A DNA stretch of 64,000 bases from a virus: the IMG/VR virus record IMGVR_UViG_3300033148_006239, positions 1 through 64,000 of that record, one strand, 5' to 3'. A program made the translations under genes and the position numbers. Below the pieces are notes generated by a model. It made no database searches. It was not told the origin of the DNA and saw only the letters and a program-made list of their open reading frames with translations. Below, one piece after another: positions 48,461 through 56,525 of the stretch (its first letter is position 1; every line of letters starts with the position of its first letter).

Positions 48461-48609
48461 CACCCGCCAGGATTACATACCCAGACTACATCTCACGGTA
48501 AATGCAGACTGCCGCTCTTTTTTAAGCCTTATACCACTCCTCGGGGACCGTACCCCCATTGAAGAGACTGAAAACCGAAACTGCACATGCGTTACTTCCG
48601 CCACGGGTG
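48461..48609 (-). ncRNA. 149-nt structured RNA candidate
   Basis: A GC-richer island between two co-oriented genes. The ends pair (CACCCG at 48461-48466 with CGGGTG at 48604-48609). Inside, GGGG (48543-48546) pairs with CCCC (48554-48557), extended by CTCCTC/GAAGAG (48537-48542, 48561-48566). That extension has a G-U on the minus strand but a C-A clash on the plus strand, so a leftward transcript is favoured. It could be a riboswitch-like leader of the Lar-like gene or an independent small RNA. No known class is recognised. Confidence 0.55.
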
Positions 48610-48616
48610 CATTAAA

Positions 48617-49051
48617 TTATTCTTCTTGTTCAGGTAACATAATAAATATCTCATCTATCTCATTGATAATATCACCTTCATATGACATCCAATCTGCTAC
48701 CTTTTTAACTAAAACACCTAATCTTTGAATATTTAATTCAAGATATTCTATTCTTGAATCAAGACCTTCAATCTGTTTATCTTGATCTTCAGCCGTAGTA
48801 AGTAAAAGTTCACTATCACCTAATAGTGAATCATATCTTTTTTTTACTTTACTTAATTCTTTTTCATTTATAGCAATTTCATCTTTTAAAGTATTAATTA
48901 GTTTATTAGCATCATTTAATTCAATGTTTAATTGTGCTAATTCTTCTTTACCAGAACATTGAGATGTAACACATATCAATACTCCTACAAAAAATAATAT
49001 TACTATTAATAGTGTCATATCTATAATTTTTTTTCTTGTCTTGTAATTCAT
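48617..49051 (-). CDS. Membrane-anchored coiled-coil protein
   Basis: 144 residues. Transmembrane segment about residues 10-30 ('MTLLIVILFFVGVLICVTS'). Long coiled coil (35-115), then 'ADWMSYEGDIINEIDEIF', similar to the tail of the 11973-12452 product. A Cys right after the hydrophobic stretch might be lipidated but lacks a clear lipobox. Function unknown. Confidence 0.7.
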   Translation of the reverse strand: MNYKTRKKIIDMTLLIVILFFVGVLICVTSQCSGKEELAQLNIELNDANKLINTLKDEIAINEKELSKVKKRYDSLLGDSELLLTTAEDQDKQIEGLDSRIEYLELNIQRLGVLVKKVADWMSYEGDIINEIDEIFIMLPEQEE

Positions 49052-50140
49052 TTATCCCTCCAAATGTTTGAAACTTCTAAGAAATTTTGTATATTGATCT
49101 TTTATTTTCTTTAATTCATAATAATCTAATAACTCGAATGATCTTTTAGAATTTACATTTCTTTTAGTAACATTTACATCGACATATCTCATTTTCACGA
49201 GTTTATAATTTTTAATAATATGTTGTTTATTCTTTTTAATAATATCATCTTTACAATTGCGTATTAAATCTTTTACATTTTTATATTCTTTTGCATAATT
49301 CATAGATATTTTTTTATCAAACCCGTTAACTTTTTCTATTACATCTCCTTTTTGACCCATCAAAGAATTATAAATTAACCAACTATAATCATGTGGCTTT
49401 CTTAAAAATACATTATTATTATTCCCTTTCGGATGCATAACATGTATTTGTTTATTTACAATTTGATCAAAATCATCATCGTTGCTAATAACTAAAATTA
49501 ATTCATCGTTACTTAATCTCTTAGACAATTTCTTTGCAGCACTATAACATAAATCATCTGATTCATACCCATCTAATGCTATTGAAGTAATTCCAAAATA
49601 ATTAAAATACTGATGAAGAGTTTCAATTTGAATAGACAATTGATCCTCATCAGTATATTTTGATCCATCTCTGTTAGATTTGTAATTCTTATCAATTTCC
49701 CTTCTGAAATTGAATCTAGAATCCCAACAAACAATTAAATGATCAACATTGTTTTTCATTGCTTGTGATAATATAGTATTTAAAGCTCCATGTATAATAC
49801 CAGTTTTTTCACCTTTTGTTGTTTTCCATTGATTAAACGGTGGTCTTTTATATCTGAAGACTAAATTATTACCATCAAATATTATAGCCTTATATGTTTT
49901 TAATTGTTCTATATTCATATTAAATTTCCTGCATATTTCTTTTCTAATTGATTTAACACTTTGACAACTTGTATGAGCTAAATAAATAATCTCATGTGTA
50001 ATTTTATTATGTATTGCAATTGAAGGATACTTATAATGTTTAACAATTGCAATAAAATATTTTGAATCAAAATCTTCACACTTTCTAATTATATTAATTA
50101 AGCTAATACATCTTTTTGTTAAAGACTTTTTTCTTTTCAT
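49052..50140 (-). CDS. 5'-3' exonuclease / flap endonuclease with N-terminal extension
   Basis: 362 residues. Residues 75-362 are a PIN/FEN nuclease: 'AIIFDGNNLVFRYK', 'HLIVCWDSRFNFRRE', 'SIALDGYESDDLCYSA' and 'ILVISNDDDFDQIV' bear the metal-binding acids; an H3TH part follows. It removes RNA primers and flaps. Residues 1-74 form an extra small domain. The internal ATG at 49918 has a good SD (GCAGGAAATTTAAT) whereas the first ATG has none, so a 288-residue form may be the main or a second product. Confidence 0.85.
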   Translation of the reverse strand: MKRKKSLTKRCISLINIIRKCEDFDSKYFIAIVKHYKYPSIAIHNKITHEIIYLAHTSCQSVKSIRKEICRKFNMNIEQLKTYKAIIFDGNNLVFRYKRPPFNQWKTTKGEKTGIIHGALNTILSQAMKNNVDHLIVCWDSRFNFRREIDKNYKSNRDGSKYTDEDQLSIQIETLHQYFNYFGITSIALDGYESDDLCYSAAKKLSKRLSNDELILVISNDDDFDQIVNKQIHVMHPKGNNNNVFLRKPHDYSWLIYNSLMGQKGDVIEKVNGFDKKISMNYAKEYKNVKDLIRNCKDDIIKKNKQHIIKNYKLVKMRYVDVNVTKRNVNSKRSFELLDYYELKKIKDQYTKFLRSFKHLEG

Positions 50141-50179
50141 AAAATAATAACAACTTAATTAATATTTTAACATTAAAAA

Positions 50180-51556
50180 TTATAAATCATCTAAACTTTC
50201 TATCTGAACTATTTCATCGTTAATTAACATAATATCAAATTGTGGCCTAAGTAAAATTGGTTTAAATCTTTCTCCATCTCTTGTTTTAATCAATTGTAAT
50301 TGCATTGTTCCTTCTAGTTTATTATCTTTTGTTTGTTTTAGTCCATAAACAATAGAAGAATTTTCAACTGTCCCTCTTGAATATTTTATATGTTGTGTAT
50401 CTAAAAACTCAACCTTTTTTGATTCATCGGTCAATTGACAAGGCGTTATTACAGGTATACCTTTCCCATTTAAATTACCAGATAACTTTCTTAATCCCCA
50501 TGATATATCAGCTTGAGCCAATGCATCTCTTGACGATGCTTTATTATCGTCACCTGCATACATTAAATTTAAATAGTCAACAATTATTTCGTCTGCTTCT
50601 TCGTTATATTCATCTTGTATTTCATAAATTAAATTTTCAATATTATCTACGGTACAATCATTTGTTAAATGAACAATTTCTAACCAATTCTTTTGAGTCT
50701 CTTTTAATAATTTAATTGACTTTTTCCATTTATCAAAATCATTTTGTATAAAATCCCCTAGTCTAAACTTTGTATATTGTATACCTGTTAATCTTGATTC
50801 AATTCTAAATTGAACTTGATGTTTTCTCATTTCTAATGAAAATAGAATTACATTTTTACCAGCAAGATAAGCATTTGCTGCTAAATTTTCAACAAAAATA
50901 CTTTTTCCTATATTTGTCTCACCTCCAATTAAAATTAATTCATCTGCCATAAATCCACCTGTAATATTGTCCAATTTAGTAATTCCAGATGGTATTCCAA
51001 TACAACCTTCACCGGATTCATATTTTTCTTTTCTTTCTTTTACAACTGCAACTCTTTCTTTATAGTCTTTTAAAAACTCACCCCTTGAATTGTCTCTAGA
51101 TTCTGATATATCAATTCTTGATGCTTCACTTAATATTTTTTTTGCATTATCATTATCAAAAGATCCATCTTCGTCTACTGAATTTATTACTAATTTAACT
51201 TTATTAAAAATTTCTCTTGATTCACATAATTTTTTAAGAACATTAAGTAATTCATTTATTGAATTATCATCATGTTTTTCTAAATCTACATTATAAACTT
51301 TTTCAACAAACTTAGAATAATTTTTAAATTTATTTCCTACTTTATTCTTAACTAAAATAGTAAATGATTCTTTATCATAATGAATATTTTTCTTTTGTAC
51401 TAAAGAGAGAAATGATCTAAAAGGTGATATTGTAAAATAATTCTTCTTTAAATGTTTCTTGAAAATATTATTTTTTCTCAAAACATAAGCGATTATTATT
51501 TTTTCAGCAGATATATTTCTAAAATGTGATTCTTCGGCTTTTTCTTCTATATTCAT
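50180..51556 (-). CDS. dnaB: DnaB-type replicative helicase
   Basis: 458 residues. N-terminal helical domain, then RecA-like core: 'LILIGGETNIGKSIFVEN' (Walker A), 'ILFSLEMRKHQVQFR' (motif 1a, S-L-E-M), 'DEIIVDYLNLMYAG' (Walker B), 'GIPVITPCQLTDESK' and 'LQLIKTRDGERFKPI'. Unwinds DNA at the fork. With primase and the loader it forms a bacterial-style replisome. Confidence 0.92.
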   Translation of the reverse strand: MNIEEKAEESHFRNISAEKIIIAYVLRKNNIFKKHLKKNYFTISPFRSFLSLVQKKNIHYDKESFTILVKNKVGNKFKNYSKFVEKVYNVDLEKHDDNSINELLNVLKKLCESREIFNKVKLVINSVDEDGSFDNDNAKKILSEASRIDISESRDNSRGEFLKDYKERVAVVKERKEKYESGEGCIGIPSGITKLDNITGGFMADELILIGGETNIGKSIFVENLAANAYLAGKNVILFSLEMRKHQVQFRIESRLTGIQYTKFRLGDFIQNDFDKWKKSIKLLKETQKNWLEIVHLTNDCTVDNIENLIYEIQDEYNEEADEIIVDYLNLMYAGDDNKASSRDALAQADISWGLRKLSGNLNGKGIPVITPCQLTDESKKVEFLDTQHIKYSRGTVENSSIVYGLKQTKDNKLEGTMQLQLIKTRDGERFKPILLRPQFDIMLINDEIVQIESLDDL

Positions 51557-51786
51557 TAAAAATTTCTTTCATAATATTTTTTAGATTCTTCATCGCCAGG
51601 ATAAAATTTTTCTTTAAAATATGAATCACTACAAAATTCTATAAAACCATCACTATGGATAACAATCCAATCACCTAGTTCTTTAATTGAATATGTACCA
51701 TCTTGCATAGTGCAAATAGTTGTAGGTTGTTTTATTATTTTAAAAGCATCGTAAATTTTTACATCTCTTTTTTTAAATTTAGCCAT
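51556..51786 (-). CDS. 76-residue protein, unknown
   Basis: SD AAGGAGAAATCA. Beta-rich: 'TICTMQDGTYSIKELGDWIV'. No family. Overlaps the helicase start by one base. Confidence 0.65.
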   Translation of the reverse strand: MAKFKKRDVKIYDAFKIIKQPTTICTMQDGTYSIKELGDWIVIHSDGFIEFCSDSYFKEKFYPGDEESKKYYERNF

Positions 51787-51806
51787 TGATTTCTCCTTAT
51801 AACAAA

Positions 51807-52016
51807 CTATATACTTTGATAATCAGATTTTTGTATAGTTTTTATAGAAATTTCATAATTAATATTTAATACTACACCACAATGTATACAACAACAATCA
51901 AACCAACCATAAGGATTTTTTGTTTTATATTCACGAAAAATTATATCATAGTCAAAAATTTCATCTGCTTCTTTTAAATCAAATTCTTTATTGCATTCAA
52001 AACATTTAATTTTCAT
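51807..52016 (-). CDS. 69-residue zinc-ribbon protein
   Basis: 'IKCFECNKEF' and, 30 residues on, 'WFDCCCIHCGVV' give two Cys knuckles. Probably a structural zinc protein. SD AAAGGATAAAATA. Function unknown. Confidence 0.65.
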   Translation of the reverse strand: MKIKCFECNKEFDLKEADEIFDYDIIFREYKTKNPYGWFDCCCIHCGVVLNINYEISIKTIQKSDYQSI

Positions 52017-52027
52017 TATTTTATCCT

Positions 52028-52801
52028 TTACTCATATAATGTTTGATAATATTTATGATATATTGAAGCATATTTTATTATATGATTACTTTTCATATAA
52101 TCATCTATTTGAACTTCTTCATTCTTATGAGATAATGATTCATCACCATGATCAATCTCTTTCAAATTTCTATTCATAATAGATACAATTGAAAAATCAC
52201 CAAATATATCTTCACCTGTTTGCATATCACTATTAGAACATACAAATATAGGACAATTATTCATAAATTTATTTCTTAAAAATGTTTCAACTTCTCTTAA
52301 AACAAAATCACTACCTTTTTTAATATAAACTTTATCAAATTCATCTACTAATAATACGTCTGCATTTTTTATCATATATAAATACATAGCAGTACTATCA
52401 TCTGGTTCATTAGACATTTCATTGTATAATGCATTTACATAATTACTCAATAAAAAATAAACTACCTTTTTACCTCTCGTCATAAATCTTTTGCCTATTT
52501 CACACAATGTAGTTGTTTTACCTACCGAATAATCACCATAAATAAAAAATCCTCTGCCATTTATGTAATTCTCTTCAAAATTACTAAAATATTTCTTTAT
52601 TTCATCTTTTAAAACTAAATCATAATTTACATGCCAAAATTCTTTAGGTATCTTACTTTTATATAATTCTTTTAACCATCTAAACGCCTGCATACAATCA
52701 CAATCATCTTTCTTATAAAATCCTAATCCTTTACATTGTTTATGATTATCTACTATTTTTGTCTTTAAAAACTTTAAATAATCAAGATCTTTTTTTGTCA
52801 T
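52028..52801 (-). CDS. dnaC: DnaC-like helicase loader (AAA+)
   Basis: 257 residues. N-terminal Cys-containing part ('CKGLGFYKKDDCDCMQAF'), then 'FFIYGDYSVGKTTTLCEIG' (Walker A), 'ADVLLVDEFDKVYIK' (Walker B), sensor 1 'CPIFVCSNS' and an Arg-containing 'SIMNRNLKEI'. This fits DnaC/DnaI/IstB-type ATPases that load DnaB. Close to the helicase and primase genes. Confidence 0.85.
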   Translation of the reverse strand: MTKKDLDYLKFLKTKIVDNHKQCKGLGFYKKDDCDCMQAFRWLKELYKSKIPKEFWHVNYDLVLKDEIKKYFSNFEENYINGRGFFIYGDYSVGKTTTLCEIGKRFMTRGKKVVYFLLSNYVNALYNEMSNEPDDSTAMYLYMIKNADVLLVDEFDKVYIKKGSDFVLREVETFLRNKFMNNCPIFVCSNSDMQTGEDIFGDFSIVSIMNRNLKEIDHGDESLSHKNEEVQIDDYMKSNHIIKYASIYHKYYQTLYE

Positions 52802-52991
52802 CTAATTTTGCCTTCATATTATCTATAATTTCTTTATCAAACATTGCAGCACAATTGACACATACATAACAGTTAAATATATTTTCTACTATTTCTTTGT
52901 GATACATATAAGGTCTTGTTATTGGTTTCTCTGTCAATTCCTTATATCCACAAATAGGACAAGGATAATTAAATTCATTTTCTTTTGTCAT
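52782..52991 (-). CDS. 69-residue zinc-ribbon protein
   Basis: 'YPCPICGYKEL' and 'CYVCVNCAAMF' form a four-Cys zinc site. It overlaps the loader start by 20 bases, so the two may be co-translated. Confidence 0.65.
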   Translation of the reverse strand: MTKENEFNYPCPICGYKELTEKPITRPYMYHKEIVENIFNCYVCVNCAAMFDKEIIDNMKAKLDDKKRS

Positions 52992-53201
52992 TTAAAACTC
53001 ATTATCTACTATTTTCTGAATTTCATTATTAATACGATCCCACCATTCATCAAATGTTTCGTTTAGTTTATAACTTAAAAAATCAAATGAATCTTGAACT
53101 ATATCTTGTTCATTAAAAAACCAATTTATAAGCTGTTTATCTACCATTTTAGCTCTTTGATATCTAACTCTTCTTTCACTTGAGCTTTCTTCTGAAATCA
53201 T
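52992..53201 (-). CDS. 69-residue protein, unknown
   Basis: Basic N-terminus (S-S-E-R-R-V-R-Y-Q-R-A-K) and two Trp-containing helices. No family. One base from the zinc-ribbon gene. Confidence 0.6.
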   Translation of the reverse strand: MISEESSSERRVRYQRAKMVDKQLINWFFNEQDIVQDSFDFLSYKLNETFDEWWDRINNEIQKIVDNEF

Positions 53202-53222
53202 TCGTCTAAACCTTGTTTTGCA

Positions 53223-53321
53223 TCAAATCAAAATTACTGTCGTATAAAATACTGACCAAATAATAATTAACAATATTATAAGTATTTTAACACATTTATT
53301 TTTAATTCCATTACCATTCAT
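53223..53321 (-). CDS. 32-residue membrane peptide
   Basis: TAA-ATG junction with the upstream gene. Basic first ten residues, then a hydrophobic helix (I-L-I-I-L-L-I-I-I-W-S-V-F). Resembles the other one-helix peptides in the window. Supported only by packing and composition. Confidence 0.4.
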   Translation of the reverse strand: MNGNGIKNKCVKILIILLIIIWSVFYTTVILI

Positions 53322-53654
53322 TTACTTCTCCAATATATCTATTGCATAATCTAAATATTCTACAATAGATTTATCAACATTGATATCAATATCATATTTG
53401 AATGATTTCATGTGGCTTATACTAAGATGAAATTCTTTCAATTCATTTATTTTATAGATTAATTTTAATTTCTCTATATTAGAAATATTATCTACATTTA
53501 GTTTCTTAATCTCAAAAGTCCGTGCATGATTTTTAAAAATCTTTAAAGAGATTGCATCTGTATCTAAAGAAAGTTTAAGAATCTGCCAACTATTCTTTGT
53601 AATTCTTTTTGATTTGATACAATCTATTGTTTTAAGATAAAAATTTAGATTCAT
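53322..53654 (-). CDS. 110-residue protein, unknown
   Basis: Mixed alpha/beta, Lys/Ile-rich, no motif. First gene after a 130-base gap (53655-53783) that holds an AT-rich promoter-like stretch but no clear element. Confidence 0.6.
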   Translation of the reverse strand: MNLNFYLKTIDCIKSKRITKNSWQILKLSLDTDAISLKIFKNHARTFEIKKLNVDNISNIEKLKLIYKINELKEFHLSISHMKSFKYDIDINVDKSIVEYLDYAIDILEK

Positions 53655-53783
53655 TTTATACCTTAGTTTCTCAATTTCTTTTCATTTAAAGACGTAGTGA
53701 AACGTAATATTATATATTGATAAGATTTTTTCTTGGACGGCTATTGAATATAACATCAAAGTTGACTTTTTAACATGCGTGTT

Positions 53784-54314
53784 TTAAAAAAGTGATAAAT
53801 TTACTTTAATACCAAAAGAATATATTACAGAATTAAATAACGCATATCCTAAATTTCCAAAGACACCAACTTTTAACCTTTTATATTGTATAGGCATCCA
53901 GCTCAATCCTGCTGATCCAAAGTAATATTGATTGAACCCTATATGTGTAAATATATCAAAGTTCAAAAGTGGATTCTTCTTGCGACTTAAAACTTCAATT
54001 AAAACAATCATTGTTTCTATTTCATTAACTAAGTCATCTATTGTATTAACTTTTTCTTCTAGCAATAAGATACTTTTACTGAATTCTGTAGCCATTAATT
54101 CATGTTTACTATTAAGTAATTCAAAATCATTTAATAAAATAGAATATGTACCATTTAAATTATCATATTTCTGTGCTAAATCAATGTATTCATTATATAA
54201 CAGTGTATAACATTGTTTTAATTCTTCGTGATTTTCTAAATCAACTTCAGGGTACAGAAGGTCTGAAATCATTAATAACACTATTGATATAATCAATATT
54301 ATTACTTGTTTCAT
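53784..54314 (-). CDS. Exported coiled-coil protein, spanin-like candidate
   Basis: 176 residues. N-terminal hydrophobic segment (residues 3-20) acting as anchor or signal, coiled coil 30-110, and a C-terminal beta-rich domain ('NQYYFGSAGLSWMPI', ending 'IKVNLSLF') that looks outer-membrane-like with a terminal Phe. Its start overlaps the upstream membrane gene by 68 bases in another frame, recalling nested Rz/Rz1 spanins, but there is no lipobox. SD AAGGAAATTTTAC. Confidence 0.6.
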   Translation of the reverse strand: MKQVIILIISIVLLMISDLLYPEVDLENHEELKQCYTLLYNEYIDLAQKYDNLNGTYSILLNDFELLNSKHELMATEFSKSILLLEEKVNTIDDLVNEIETMIVLIEVLSRKKNPLLNFDIFTHIGFNQYYFGSAGLSWMPIQYKRLKVGVFGNLGYALFNSVIYSFGIKVNLSLF

Positions 54315-54633
54315 GTAAAATTTCCTTATAATTTTTAATCTTTTCTAAATTTTCATAAGCGAATTGCAATTCGTTATTAATATACTTAACTGTATTTGCT
54401 ATATATTCGATATCACATTTTTGTTTTTCTAAAATATTATTAATTTTTATATCAAGTCTATTTAGATTCGCATTGACATAATCATCGTTAGTAATATTTT
54501 TATCATCATATAAAGTAAAATTTCCTCTTATAAGCCATCCAATAAATAATAATACGATAATTCCTATTATAACTAATACAATTTTGAAATATTTTTTATT
54601 TGTTTTAAAATATGTTTCATCTAAATTGATCAT
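54247..54633 (-). CDS. Inner-membrane coiled-coil protein, i-spanin-like candidate
   Basis: 128 residues. One transmembrane helix (about residues 15-37, 'YFKIVLVIIGIIVLLFIGWL') and a periplasmic helical domain. This topology fits an inner-membrane spanin subunit. It overlaps the 53784 gene and sits in the endolysin/holin cassette. Start follows AAAGGAACGTTA. Confidence 0.55.
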   Translation of the reverse strand: MINLDETYFKTNKKYFKIVLVIIGIIVLLFIGWLIRGNFTLYDDKNITNDDYVNANLNRLDIKINNILEKQKCDIEYIANTVKYINNELQFAYENLEKIKNYKEILHETSNNIDYINSVINDFRPSVP

Positions 54634-55100
54634 TAACGTTCCTTTCTAATATCTTCTATTAAAAGCTCTATTAATTTATCAATTTTATCATCTTTATTAT
54701 TTGTTTCTGGCGTATAAAAGATAGTAAAAAATGATATTATAAATGCAATTAAAACGCCACCAATGACAGAAGCCCAAATTCCCATTCTCCATTTTTGTTT
54801 TTTTTCTATATCTGTATCTTTTTGTTCTATTATTTTAACTCTATTTACTAAATCGTTTGTTTTACTTGTGAGTTCTTTATAGCCTTCACATGTTTCATAA
54901 GGTTGCTGAAACGCACCCGCTGTTAATTCATCTTTTAAGCTTTGTATTAATTTTCTTATTTCTTGAAATTCACTTGTTGCACTTTCTTTATTCTGAAGAA
55001 GAAAGTTTACATTTTCTTCTAATGCTGTTAATTTTTTATCTAAATCATTGATCTTACTAAAAATCTTGCCAATTGTATGGGTTGTTTCAGCATCTGTCAT
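54633..55100 (-). CDS. Coiled-coil protein with one membrane helix
   Basis: 155 residues. Coiled coil 10-95, basic linker, transmembrane helix ~107-128 ('GIWASVIGGVLIAFIISFF') and a short acidic tail. Resembles phage holin-associated or antiholin-type proteins by topology only. It is translationally coupled to both neighbours. Confidence 0.6.
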   Translation of the reverse strand: MTDAETTHTIGKIFSKINDLDKKLTALEENVNFLLQNKESATSEFQEIRKLIQSLKDELTAGAFQQPYETCEGYKELTSKTNDLVNRVKIIEQKDTDIEKKQKWRMGIWASVIGGVLIAFIISFFTIFYTPETNNKDDKIDKLIELLIEDIRKER

Positions 55101-55489
55101 TATTTTTTCCCTATGAACTTTTGTAAGAGATCAGTAATCGCTTTAGTATCTATTTTTTCTGTACTTTTTAATGCTTTAAGTAAGCCAGTAAGACCTACAA
55201 ATGTACTTAGTGTCATCCACCACCATTGATATTTATCAATAAATATTCCAAGAGTCTCTATAGCTTTTTTAAAATGTTCAGCACCAGTAATTAAATACAA
55301 TATCATGCTTATTAAAAACACTATAAAAATTAACAAAAACGTTATAATAGAAGTGAATTTACCAACCTTTTTAATTCTCATTGTTAAAATTTCAGAATCT
55401 TTTTTTAATTTATCTAAATCTGTTTCATCTATATCAATATCAACTTTTTTTATTTCTTTGTCTTTATCGTCTTTAAATGTTATATTCAT
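55100..55489 (-). CDS. Holin-like membrane protein
   Basis: About 129 residues from ATG 55489, which overlaps the endolysin stop (ATGA). Soluble acidic N-terminus, hydrophobic helix ~46-66 ('FTSIITFLLIFIVFLISMIL'), a second segment ~85-105 ('WWWMTLSTFVGLTGLLKAL') and a basic tail. Two membrane passes directly after the endolysin fit a holin. Confidence 0.6.
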   Translation of the reverse strand: MNITFKDDKDKEIKKVDIDIDETDLDKLKKDSEILTMRIKKVGKFTSIITFLLIFIVFLISMILYLITGAEHFKKAIETLGIFIDKYQWWWMTLSTFVGLTGLLKALKSTEKIDTKAITDLLQKFIGKK

Positions 55490-56271
55490 TTTAGCAAATT
55501 TTTCCATGTGTTTTTACCTACAATACCATCAGAAGTTAAATCATTGTTCTCCTGAAATTTTTTGACAGCCTTTGAAGTGTTTTTACCAAAAACCCCATCA
55601 AAATCTAAACCTAATAGCATTTGAATATCCTTGACATTATTCTGGATCGTACCAAACCTTAATGTTGGGTTAAAATTACATTGATCATCTAAAAAATTTA
55701 AATAATCTTTGCCATGCCATACTGTAAATGGAAATTCATCTTCATAACTCATATCGGCATAATTCATTAAAGATTTCCAATAATTACCATTCCAGCCACC
55801 AAAGGGTCCTAAACATCCTGCACTATTTTTACCAATATTTTCTCCTATACCCATTGCATGGCAATTGACACCTGTATTTCTAGCATATTCAAAAATATCA
55901 CCATCATCTATTATATAGTTTCGATTATAGTCTCTAACGATCCATATTTTTTCATCTTTTGCACGTAGTGCTTTGTATTTTCTATGATGTAACCCTTTAA
56001 CAAATTTATGTTGTCCAAATGCTACATGTGCTGTACCTTTTGAATTTAATGGATTTTCTGAATAATATAATCCGGGATCAACTGTTCCGGGCATTATTTC
56101 TATTATATCGTCTTTTAAACATATAATTAAATCATTATATTTATCAATTTCATCATTATTAACAATAATTCTATCTCTATTACATGTAACACCTTTTAGA
56201 CATAAAATATTTAATTGATTTCTTTCGATATATTCAAAAGACAATGCTTTAATAAATTCTGCAAAAAACAT
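55486..56271 (-). CDS. Endolysin-like protein with peptidoglycan-binding domain
   Basis: 261 residues. Residues ~60-195 carry 'GVNCHAMGIGENIGKNSAGC' (His137-Cys153 pattern H-x-G...S-x-G-C). This resembles the active-site spacing of L,D-transpeptidase/YkuD-like enzymes. Residues ~203-261 are a peptidoglycan-binding repeat ('VKDIQMLLGLDFDGVFGKNT'). It probably cuts or remodels cell-wall peptides during lysis. Followed by holin-like and membrane genes. Confidence 0.7.
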   Translation of the reverse strand: MFFAEFIKALSFEYIERNQLNILCLKGVTCNRDRIIVNNDEIDKYNDLIICLKDDIIEIMPGTVDPGLYYSENPLNSKGTAHVAFGQHKFVKGLHHRKYKALRAKDEKIWIVRDYNRNYIIDDGDIFEYARNTGVNCHAMGIGENIGKNSAGCLGPFGGWNGNYWKSLMNYADMSYEDEFPFTVWHGKDYLNFLDDQCNFNPTLRFGTIQNNVKDIQMLLGLDFDGVFGKNTSKAVKKFQENNDLTSDGIVGKNTWKNLLK

Positions 56272-56285
56272 TATTAGCTCCTAAA

Positions 56286-56525
56286 TTAAGCAGATTCTAA
56301 TTCTGTAATATAAGTACTAAGTTCAGTATTTGTTCGATATGCTCCCATTTTTTCCCATGCAACATCGGCAACACCCTGAACTGTAGCCAGCGCTGTTGCT
56401 TCATCAATTGCATCAACCATAATTGAAGCTACCATAGTCATACGTTTTTCTTCGATAATATCTACCATCCATTTATCGGTATATATATCGGTTCTTAATT
56501 GGTATAGTTTTAATGTGAAAGTCAT
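56286..56525 (-). CDS. 79-residue protein after the tail fibre
   Basis: Small alpha/beta protein with Thr/Ala-rich middle ('DEATALATVQGVADVAW'). It overlaps the fibre stop by one base. It may be a fibre chaperone or assembly factor by position. No family is recognised. Confidence 0.6.
   Translation of the reverse strand: MTFTLKLYQLRTDIYTDKWMVDIIEEKRMTMVASIMVDAIDEATALATVQGVADVAWEKMGAYRTNTELSTYITELESA

Noticed and set aside
48461-48609. Group I intron or tRNA in the GC-rich island
   Set aside because: A leftward GAGATGTAGTCTG word resembles a group I S element, but no matching R element can pair with it and no tRNA T-arm is present.
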